Assembly (NCBI GenBank): GCA_012034765.1
Contig: JAAUOU010000031.1
Span: 1-41,753, forward strand
Length of the DNA stretch: 41,753 bases
Origin: Pleurocapsaceae cyanobacterium CSU_1_1
GTDB lineage: Bacteria > Cyanobacteriota > Cyanobacteriia > Cyanobacteriales > Xenococcaceae
Direction: 5' to 3'
Part shown: piece by piece, positions 35,053 to 41,753 of the stretch
How positions within the stretch are numbered: position 1 is the stretch's first letter
Layout of the letters: every line of letters begins with the position of its first letter
The notes under the pieces: model-generated
Told to the model about the DNA's origin: nothing
The model's database searches: none
Seen by the model: the letters and a program-made list of their open reading frames with translations, nothing else
Translations under genes and position numbers: made by a program

Positions 35053-38000
35053 ATGAAGAAGTTTTCCTTGAATTGTGTCCTAATTGGAGAAGGAAATTTA
35101 TTAACTGAGTGTGCTGAAATACTAATTAGGAACAATTATCAAGTCAGTGCAGTCATATCTACCGATCAAGCGATCGCTCGATGGACAGCAAACCGTAATA
35201 TTCTTTATTTTAAAAATCTTCGGCAATTTCAACAAATATCTTCTCCAGCTCAATATGATTATCTATTTAGTATTGTCAATCACACTATTTTAAATCAAGA
35301 AATTCTCAATTTAGCCAAGACAGCAATTAATTATCACGATGCACTCTTACCAGCTTATGCTGGAGTAAATGCCACTTCCTGGGCGATTATCAACGGTGAA
35401 AAACAACACGGGATTACCTGGCATGAAATGAAGCTAGAGGTGGATACTGGGAAAATATTAAAGCAGGTAAAAATAGAGCTTGAGCCTTCAGAAACCGCCT
35501 TAACTCTTAATGCCAAATGTTATCAGGCAGCAATTGTTTCTTTTCAAGAATTGGTTGAAGAATTAGCAACTAAAAAAATAACTTTTAAGTCTCAAAATTT
35601 ACAACAGCGTAGTTATTTTTCGCGACACCAAAAACCTCCAGCATTGGGCATAATTGATTTTAATGCTTCAGCTACAGTAATTGATAATTTAGTTAGAGGT
35701 TTAGATTTTGGTAATTATCCCAATCCTCTAGCTACAGCAAAACTAGTTTTAAACTCCACTTCAGGTCTAGACTATGTAATTGTGACAAAAGTTACAGTGT
35801 TGAATACCTTATCTTCACAATTGCCTGGAACAATAGTTAAGATTGAAAAACAAAGGTTAATTGTCGCTACAGGCAGCCAAGATATTGCCCTAGAAACTAT
35901 TGTCAGTCAACAAAAACAAACTCAATCAATCGCTGAATTAGTTGCCAATTATCAATTAGAAATAGGACAAAAGCTACCAGAAATCGACGCTCAATTGATA
36001 GCTCAATTAGTTAAACTTGAAAGCGAAATTGCACCATCACAAACCTATTGGGTCAAACAATTATCGAAGTGCCGACAGTTAACTTTACCTTTTGAGCAAA
36101 TACCCATAGCTTCGGCACAGAATAACTGCAATAATTATCGCCAAGTTAAGTTACCTCTAAGCTCAACAGTTACTAATTTGCTGCAAGATTCTTTGGCAGT
36201 TAGCATTGCTGCCTTCGCGATTTATTTAGCTCGTTTGAGTGGCAATAATCGCATCAGTCTGGGATTTGATCGGCTCACTAGCGATCTTCATGCTCCTTGG
36301 TTCGCTCGATATGTACCCTGCAATTTAAGCATTAAACTCGAACAGGATTTTACTAATGTCTTAAAAACAGTAACTAATAAACTGAGGCTTAACCAACAAC
36401 ATCAAACCTATTCAACCGATATTATGGTTCGATGTCCCGAACTTGTTGCTCGACAAACTAATTTTTCAGTTGCTGTAACTCAACTAAGTCGAGATGCCTT
36501 ATCCCCAGAAAATTTGATCGTTGCCGATCTCACTTTAATTATTGACCGACAACAAGCAGAATACTTTTGGTCTTATAACACTCAGCTATTTTCAGCACAA
36601 ATTATTGAGACAATGATCGAGCAATGGACGATCTTGTTAGTAGCAATTGCTCTTCACTCGCAATGTCCCGTCGCTGAACTGCCTTTAATATCTACCTTTG
36701 AGCGTCATAAAATCTTGGAGGAGTGGAACGATACTAAAAGTAACTATCCCCAATGCTGTCTTCATCAACTATTTGAAGCAAAAGTAGCCGAACATTCTCA
36801 AGCCGTGGCTATAGTTTGCCAAGGGAAATACTTAACCTATGGAGAATTAGAGCAAAAAGCCAATCAATTGGCTTGTTATCTGCAAAGTTTGGGAGTTCAA
36901 GCCGAAACCTTAGTTGGAATCTGCCTCAATCGTTCCTTAGAAATGATTATCGGTCTATTTGCCATTCTTAAAGCAGGTGGCGCTTATTTACCTTTGGACC
37001 CGAATTATCCGACGGCGAGACTGACCTATTTATTAGACGATGGTGGAGTAGGGATTCTGTTAACTCAAGGTAAATTACTCGATCGCTTACCCGAAACCTC
37101 AGCCAAGGTTGTTTGTTTAGATCAAGACTGGCAGGAGATCTTAGCGGTCAATAACCAGCCTATTAGCAATGTCAATAGTCATAATTTAGCTTATGCGATT
37201 TACACTTCTGGGTCGACGGGAAATCCCAAAGGAGTCGAAATCGAACATCACAGCGTGGTTAACACCTTATTTGATATTGAACAACGTTTTAAAATTAGCT
37301 CTCAAGATAGCGTTTTAGCAGTATCTTCCTTAAGCTTCGATCTGTCGGTATACGATATTTTTGGATTGTTGGGATCGGGTGGTAGGGTGATTATTCCTCA
37401 GCCCGAAAATTGCCCCAACCCAGAACACTGGCTAAAATTAATCATCCAAGAAAAAGTCACTATTTGGAATTCAGCCCCAGCTTTGATGGAACTGCTGCTC
37501 GACTATATCATGACGAATCAGCGGACATTGCCTCAATCTCTGCGCTTAATTTTACTGAGTGGCGATCGCATTAGTCCACACCTGGTAATACAGCTACAAA
37601 CCCTTAACCCACAACTACAAATTATTAGTTTAGGAGGGGCAACAGAAGCATCAATTTGGTCAATTTATTATCCTATTAAGAACTTAGCTCCCTCGACCAA
37701 AACGATTCCTTATGGTCGTCCGCTTAATAACCAATCTTTTTATATCCTCGATCCAAAATTACAGTTAGTGCCAATTGGAGCGACGGGAGAACTTTATATT
37801 GGTGGAGTTGGTGTAGCCAGAGGTTATCTGCATCGGGAGCAATTAACCGCCAGTAAATTTATTCTTGATCCTTTTAGTAATTGGGCAACAGCTCGTCTCT
37901 ACAAAACTGGAGATTTAGGACGCTATCTCGAAGATGGTAATATCGAATTTTTGGGGCGTATTGATAATCAAGTAAAAATTCGCGGCGTTAGAGTCGAACT

Positions 38001-39381
38001 AGGCGAAATTGAAGCCACTCTATCACAATATCCAGGAATCACAGAAACTATTGTGGCGATCGCGAATCGAGCAAAGGGTATCGCTTCTGATAATTCCGAA
38101 CAGACAACTATAGTTGCTTATTGTGTTTCAAAACTAAAATCAATAACTAGCAAACAACTACGCGACTTTCTCAAAACTAAATTACCTGAGTACGCAATTC
38201 CAGCGACGTTTGTTTTTTTAGACTCTGTGCCTTTAACTCCTAATGGCAAAATCAACCGTCAAGCGCTACTTGAACTACCATTAAATCAGCTAGAAACAGA
38301 AAATGATTTTCTCCCGCCTCAAGATACCTTAGAATGGCAGTTGAGTCAGATTTGGTCGCGAATTTTAAATGTTAAACCGATTGGTAGAGATGATAACTTT
38401 TTTGAATTGGGAGGTAATTCCTTATTAGCGTTACGCTTGTTTGAGCAAATTCAAACCACCTTTGGTAAAAATTTACCCTTAGCGACGCTCTTTCAAGCAC
38501 CGACTATTGCCCAATTAGCTAGCTTAATGCTAGAGCAAGGATGGTCTGCTTACTGGTCTTCTCTGGTGAGTATTCAACCCCATGGTGATCAGTCTCCTTT
38601 ATTTTTGGTCCATGCCGTTGGCGGGAATGTATTGGGTTACCGATGGTTAGCCGAAGCGTTAGGAACAGATAGACCTATTTATGGGCTACAGGCAAGAGGT
38701 TTGGATGGTCAACAAACACCACTAACTTCAATTAAAGAGATGGCTGCTAGCTACCTTGAAGAAATCAAACTAATTCAACCCCAAGGACCTTATTTTTTAG
38801 CAGGACACTCTTTTGGTGGTTTCGTAGCTTTTGAAATGGCACAACAACTTGTCCAACAAGGAGAAACAGTCGCTTTTCTGGCCCTATTTGACTGTTTTGG
38901 ACCCAATGACCACGATAAATCTACATTGGCACAACGGTTAGGGATTCACATAAATAATTTAAGCGCATTATCATTAAGGGAAAAACTAGCTTATTTCACA
39001 GACCGATTTGAATATATTTTACAATCTAAAATGCCTTTTGCTTGGCAACAGAGATATTCTAAACTAGCCAATTTAATGCGTTCTCCAGAACAAAGGTTGA
39101 TCGCTCAAATTCAAAATATTAACTTGCAGGCAAAAGAACAATATACACCTACTGTTCATGAGGGAAAATTAACTCTTTTTCGCGCTCAAGCTAGACAGGT
39201 TAACGGTTATTTCGATCCCGATGGAGGTTGGCAAGGACTGGCATTGGGCGGAATTGATGTTTATGAAGTTCCTGGCACGCATACTAGCTTATTACTTAAG
39301 CCAGAAAATGCCCAGATACTTGCAGGAAAACTCAAAGCCATTCTGGCAAATTTTACGCTAAACCTCAGCGGGATGAGCTAG
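35053..39381 (+). CDS. Single-module NRPS: formyltransferase, partial C, A (Cys-type), PCP, TE
   Basis: 1442 residues. 1-~175: formyltransferase like Met-tRNA formyltransferase, with Asn93, His95 (NYHDALLP) and Asp131 (EVDTG) matching its catalytic residues; ~210-310: FMT C-terminal-like domain. ~325-560: C-terminal part of a condensation domain with no HHxxxDG, so probably inactive. ~575-1075: adenylation domain (YTSGSTGNPKG near 717, GELYIGGVGVARGY, YKTGDLGRY); my reading of the specificity residues is D-L-Y-N-L-S-L-I-W-K, a known cysteine code. ~1085-1160: carrier domain, phosphopantetheine site Ser1123 (GGNSLLAL). ~1170-1435: thioesterase with Ser1253 (GHSFGG) and His1410. Prediction: cysteine is loaded, perhaps formylated, and released. 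No other biosynthetic genes flank it. AT-rich upstream DNA, ATG start. Confidence 0.93.
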   Translation: MKKFSLNCVLIGEGNLLTECAEILIRNNYQVSAVISTDQAIARWTANRNILYFKNLRQFQQISSPAQYDYLFSIVNHTILNQEILNLAKTAINYHDALLPAYAGVNATSWAIINGEKQHGITWHEMKLEVDTGKILKQVKIELEPSETALTLNAKCYQAAIVSFQELVEELATKKITFKSQNLQQRSYFSRHQKPPALGIIDFNASATVIDNLVRGLDFGNYPNPLATAKLVLNSTSGLDYVIVTKVTVLNTLSSQLPGTIVKIEKQRLIVATGSQDIALETIVSQQKQTQSIAELVANYQLEIGQKLPEIDAQLIAQLVKLESEIAPSQTYWVKQLSKCRQLTLPFEQIPIASAQNNCNNYRQVKLPLSSTVTNLLQDSLAVSIAAFAIYLARLSGNNRISLGFDRLTSDLHAPWFARYVPCNLSIKLEQDFTNVLKTVTNKLRLNQQHQTYSTDIMVRCPELVARQTNFSVAVTQLSRDALSPENLIVADLTLIIDRQQAEYFWSYNTQLFSAQIIETMIEQWTILLVAIALHSQCPVAELPLISTFERHKILEEWNDTKSNYPQCCLHQLFEAKVAEHSQAVAIVCQGKYLTYGELEQKANQLACYLQSLGVQAETLVGICLNRSLEMIIGLFAILKAGGAYLPLDPNYPTARLTYLLDDGGVGILLTQGKLLDRLPETSAKVVCLDQDWQEILAVNNQPISNVNSHNLAYAIYTSGSTGNPKGVEIEHHSVVNTLFDIEQRFKISSQDSVLAVSSLSFDLSVYDIFGLLGSGGRVIIPQPENCPNPEHWLKLIIQEKVTIWNSAPALMELLLDYIMTNQRTLPQSLRLILLSGDRISPHLVIQLQTLNPQLQIISLGGATEASIWSIYYPIKNLAPSTKTIPYGRPLNNQSFYILDPKLQLVPIGATGELYIGGVGVARGYLHREQLTASKFILDPFSNWATARLYKTGDLGRYLEDGNIEFLGRIDNQVKIRGVRVELGEIEATLSQYPGITETIVAIANRAKGIASDNSEQTTIVAYCVSKLKSITSKQLRDFLKTKLPEYAIPATFVFLDSVPLTPNGKINRQALLELPLNQLETENDFLPPQDTLEWQLSQIWSRILNVKPIGRDDNFFELGGNSLLALRLFEQIQTTFGKNLPLATLFQAPTIAQLASLMLEQGWSAYWSSLVSIQPHGDQSPLFLVHAVGGNVLGYRWLAEALGTDRPIYGLQARGLDGQQTPLTSIKEMAASYLEEIKLIQPQGPYFLAGHSFGGFVAFEMAQQLVQQGETVAFLALFDCFGPNDHDKSTLAQRLGIHINNLSALSLREKLAYFTDRFEYILQSKMPFAWQQRYSKLANLMRSPEQRLIAQIQNINLQAKEQYTPTVHEGKLTLFRAQARQVNGYFDPDGGWQGLALGGIDVYEVPGTHTSLLLKPENAQILAGKLKAILANFTLNLSGMS

Positions 39382-39382
39382 C

Positions 39383-39520
39383 TATAGTCATTTCAAATAA
39401 CAACCAGACGATCTCTGAGAAAATTAGTAAGTAGCCCTTTAGGACACCTTCGGATAAGCTTCGCCCTAAAGGATTAGCTGGCGCGTCCGTCCTTCGCGTC
39501 GCGGAGTGGAATGACTATAA
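39383..39520. mobile_element. MITE-like element with 10-bp terminal inverted repeats
   Basis: 138 bp bounded by perfect inverted repeats TATAGTCATT (39383-39392) and AATGACTATA (39511-39520). Inside is a second inverted repeat, CCTTTAGG (39437-39444) with CCTAAAGG (39466-39473), and a GC-rich CGCGTCCGTCCTTCGCG segment (39482-39499) unlike the surrounding AT-rich DNA. There is no coding capacity. It starts one base after the NRPS stop codon. I see no clear target-site duplication. Confidence 0.65.
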
Positions 39521-39612
39521 AATGAGACAAGTCAAATTGAAGCGTAATTAGTGTATTGGTCACTATACTAAAAATCTTAGATATATTGATATATTAAATA
39601 TAAAAATTTTAT

Positions 39613-40062
39613 ATGCTGACATATTCAGAAGAACCTCTCAACGCCAAGCCCATCTCTGCTGAAGAATTAAAAAAGCAAGAGCGGATGCGTGATGTTACCT
39701 TGTTGTTGCAGCAAATTGTCGAACGAGAAGAAGTAGCTTTAAAACTGATTATTGATAGTTTGATCGATGTGGGTTCAATTAATTATGCTAACAAAAAGCT
39801 GCACAACCCACCGCTAAATAAGATGATGAAGGTATTGGTAGGTTATATCAAACCAGTTGCGCGTCTGGCTGCTTTATTTTGGCTCAAGCGCAATCTACCT
39901 AATTTACTCACTGCTTGGTTGGAAGCTAAAGTTTCGTTTGAACCCATACCTATTAATGAAAGCGAAGCTTTAACAGGAGATTTGGAGAAAGTACCCTCAA
40001 GTGAAGTTCAAGCTCCTGATGAACCAGTAAACACTGTGCCAAATCTCAGCGATTTGAGTTAG
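39613..40062 (+). CDS. Hypothetical protein with helical core
   Basis: A 149-residue protein that I do not recognise. Residues ~15-60 are charged helix (ELKKQERMRDVTLLLQQIVERE, ALKLIIDSLIDVG), then YANKKLHNPPLNKMMKVLVG, a semi-hydrophobic segment (KPVARLAALFWLKRNLPNLLTAWL, about 78-100), and an acidic disordered tail (DLEKVPSSEVQAPDEP). The segment is too polar for a sure membrane helix. It stands alone between the MITE-like element and the histidine kinase. Its composition is unlike a random frame and it is probably a cyanobacterial family. Function unknown. Confidence 0.7.
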   Translation: MLTYSEEPLNAKPISAEELKKQERMRDVTLLLQQIVEREEVALKLIIDSLIDVGSINYANKKLHNPPLNKMMKVLVGYIKPVARLAALFWLKRNLPNLLTAWLEAKVSFEPIPINESEALTGDLEKVPSSEVQAPDEPVNTVPNLSDLS

Positions 40063-40132
40063 TTTAAAAATCTCAACAAAAAGTTAGATCTTAGAAATGC
40101 GATCGCACCTGCTCTTTAAATCAGCAACGTCT

Positions 40133-41536
40133 TTAAATTTTACAAATATCAACTGGCAAACAAATTGCAAAACAGGTTCTTCCTGGTGCGGATTCAACGG
40201 TAATTGAGCCACGATGACGATTTTCAACGATGCGCCGAACATTATCTAAACCCAAGCCAGAGCCTTCACCAACAGGTTTAGTAGTAAAAAAAGGTTCAAA
40301 GATACGAGACTGAATTGTAGGGTCAATACCCGTTCCTGAATCAATGATTTTGATAATGATGCGATCGCCTTTTCCTGCTGTGATAATTTCTAGGTTGCCC
40401 TTTTCTGCCATCGCTTGAATGCTGTTATCGATTAGATTAGTCCAAACCTGATTTAATTCACTCCCAAAAGCGAGTATTTTTGGTAAATTGCGATCGTAAT
40501 TTCGTTTAACATTTACTCCCTGTTTGAGTTTATGGGATAAAAGTTGTATTGTATCTTCAATGCCCTGGTGAACATCTACCTGCTGTTTAGCACCTCGATC
40601 TAAATGAGCATAAGATTTCATCGACTGTACTAGGGCGGAAACTCGTTCTGCCCCACGTAGCCCTGACTGAATCATCATCATCACTTCAAAAGACAAAGCC
40701 AGCCAGCGCAAACCCATATCTCTAAGTTCAGTAGGATCGTCCCGCCAACATTCTACCAGTGGCTCTAGTAACTGTGGCTCAATCTTCCCTGCTGCTAGAG
40801 GTGCAGCCAACTTCCAGGCTTCTGCTACTCCATAGTTTTCTAACCAATCTTGCAACGCATCTTCGCGATCCATCATTGCCAAAGGATCGGCATCATGATC
40901 AGCAATAAAATTGTACCCTTCATCTCTTAGCTTGAGCCATTGGGCAGTATGTTCCTCATCTACATTGCGCTGTCCATAGACTAGGTTCATCCGCTGTAGC
41001 TCTAACATCGCTGGGGTAACATCCTTAAGCGATCGCACTACCGCAGCAGCAGGGTTATTAAGTTCATGAGCTAAACCTGCTGCTAAAGTTCCCAAAGCAG
41101 CCATTTTTTCACGATTTTGGATAAATGACTGTAAACCTTGTACCCTTTGCTGAATAGTTTTAAAAACAGTTTTTTCAAAGTCACGGCATTCATGGACTAG
41201 CTGTAAAAAATCTTCAGGCGTAATTTCATGTACTTGACAGTCGCTTAAGGCTCTAAGGGTGACGGGAACTAAATCCCCCGTCATGATCTGGATTTCCCCA
41301 AAAAAAGAGGGTGCATGATGATGTCCAATGGGCATTTCTACCCCTTCACTAAAGCGAGTGATCCCAATGCTGCCAGAGGTGAGAATTAAAAAGCCTTTAT
41401 GGGTATCACCTTCTTTGACTAAAGTATCTCCTTTGGCTAGTTCTAGCTGTGTAGCGCGATCGCAAATCCAGTCTAGGCGATCGCGCTCTAACTTTTGAAA
41501 TAACTCTAGTTTTAGCAGTTCTTGAACACACAGCAT
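40133..41536 (-). CDS. Sensor histidine kinase with N-terminal cyclic-nucleotide-binding-type domain
   Basis: 467 residues. Residues ~8-130 are a cNMP-binding fold (LFQKLERDRLDWICDRATQL, GDTLVKEGD, SFFGEIQIMTGDL). The Arg that normally clamps the cyclic phosphate is replaced (VPVTLRAL instead of the usual PR.AT), so cAMP binding is doubtful. The kinase part follows: H box AAGLAHELNNP with phospho-acceptor His157, N box NQVWTNLIDNSIQAM, G1 IDSGTGID, F box IFEPFFTTKP and G2 GSGLGLDNVRRIV. There is no membrane segment, so it is cytosolic. No response regulator is adjacent. The ATG abuts a heptamer repeat, with no Shine-Dalgarno. The convergent upstream neighbour ends 70 bp away. Confidence 0.93.
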   Translation of the reverse strand: MLCVQELLKLELFQKLERDRLDWICDRATQLELAKGDTLVKEGDTHKGFLILTSGSIGITRFSEGVEMPIGHHHAPSFFGEIQIMTGDLVPVTLRALSDCQVHEITPEDFLQLVHECRDFEKTVFKTIQQRVQGLQSFIQNREKMAALGTLAAGLAHELNNPAAAVVRSLKDVTPAMLELQRMNLVYGQRNVDEEHTAQWLKLRDEGYNFIADHDADPLAMMDREDALQDWLENYGVAEAWKLAAPLAAGKIEPQLLEPLVECWRDDPTELRDMGLRWLALSFEVMMMIQSGLRGAERVSALVQSMKSYAHLDRGAKQQVDVHQGIEDTIQLLSHKLKQGVNVKRNYDRNLPKILAFGSELNQVWTNLIDNSIQAMAEKGNLEIITAGKGDRIIIKIIDSGTGIDPTIQSRIFEPFFTTKPVGEGSGLGLDNVRRIVENRHRGSITVESAPGRTCFAICLPVDICKI

Positions 41537-41567
41537 GGTAGTGGGTAGTGGGTAGTGGGTAGTGGGT
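41537..41567. repeat. STRR-like heptamer repeat abutting a start codon
   Basis: Four units of GTAGTGG plus a partial one (read on the plus strand) directly upstream of the histidine-kinase ATG (41534-41536, minus strand), with no spacer. The 5' leader of that mRNA would consist of CCACTAC units. Confidence 0.9.
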
Positions 41568-41692
41568 CAATACTTCTCGTTTAACAACTAATAGAAAAAC
41601 TAGAACAGTAGGGAATTGGGGCATTAGGGGATTGGGGGCTTAATCATTTCCCTAAATCCCTAAATCCCTAAATCCCTAAACGAGAAGTATTG
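41568..41692. repeat. 15-bp perfect inverted repeat enclosing an octamer array
   Basis: CAATACTTCTCGTTT (41568-41582) is the exact reverse complement of AAACGAGAAGTATTG (41678-41692). Between them, at 41650-41680, lies a tandem array of CCCTAAAT (8-bp unit, nearly four copies), preceded by a G-rich imperfect mirror of it. The structure could be a small non-autonomous element or a large hairpin in a leader or terminator. The window ends 61 bp later; a GTG frame from 41692 stays open to the edge but is too short to call a gene. Confidence 0.7.
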
Positions 41693-41753
41693 TGAGTGTA
41701 GTTCGTATCGCCAGATTAGTAACAGAACCGATGATTCAACAAGGAGGAGGCGC

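Noticed and set aside
41692-41753. Start of a new gene at GTG 41692
   Set aside because: The frame is open to the window edge but only 20 codons are visible, and the GTG overlaps an inverted-repeat arm, so there is too little evidence.

Overview
The window is chromosomal DNA of a cyanobacterium. The evidence is a very high density of the octamer GCGATCGC (the HIP1 palindrome), a cyanobacterial NDH-1 subunit (ndhD), the photosystem II assembly factor Psb34, the plastid/cyanobacterial Ycf36-CGLD27 family, several cyanobacteria-restricted hypothetical proteins, AT-rich spacers and short tandem heptamer repeats (STRR-like). I cannot name the genus.

Layout. 1-4.3 kb: the end of an OmpA-domain protein and a large secreted surface protein (choice-of-anchor L, GEVEDY repeats, lamin-tail and DUF11-like domains). 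4.4-10.7 kb: ndhD, a prohibitin-like membrane protein, a GspC/PilP-like pilus or secretion protein, a TIGR04376-type coiled-coil protein and a frameshifted conserved gene. 11-16.2 kb: a small NblA-like ORF and a giant caspase-STAND NTPase-WD40 protein split by a frameshift. 16.5-20.6 kb: argD, a frameshifted RCK potassium channel, a membrane protein and an alpha/beta hydrolase-like protein. 20.7-26.6 kb: a guanidine locus. 26.7-34.8 kb: psb34, a pentapeptide protein, truB, an anti-sigma-type ATPase, a lipoprotein, the yqeK-rsfS-CGLD27-asparaginase cluster and a DUF1400 protein. 35-39.4 kb: a one-module NRPS with an N-terminal formyltransferase. 39.4-41.7 kb: a MITE-like element, an unknown protein, a cNMP-domain histidine kinase and a repeat-rich end.

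The most coherent system is the guanidine locus. A guanidine-I (ykkC) riboswitch with a visible aptamer/terminator switch precedes a Ni-dependent guanidine hydrolase of the GdmH (Synechocystis Sll1077) type, followed by its HypA/HypB nickel chaperones and an SsuA/NMT1-type binding protein. Two things are unusual: a methyltransferase and a glutathione S-transferase sit between gdmH and hypA, and the transporter is decayed (internally deleted permease, no ATPase gene). The second highlight is the NRPS, whose adenylation-domain signature reads as cysteine-specific and which has domain order formyltransferase, partial condensation, adenylation, carrier, thioesterase.

Three genes (9056-10653, 11360-16203, 17991-19060) are each broken by what looks like loss of one base in a short homopolymer. 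A fourth possible case lies in the permease remnant. This pattern points to sequence or assembly error at least as much as to real gene decay, and should be kept in mind when reading the pseudogene calls.
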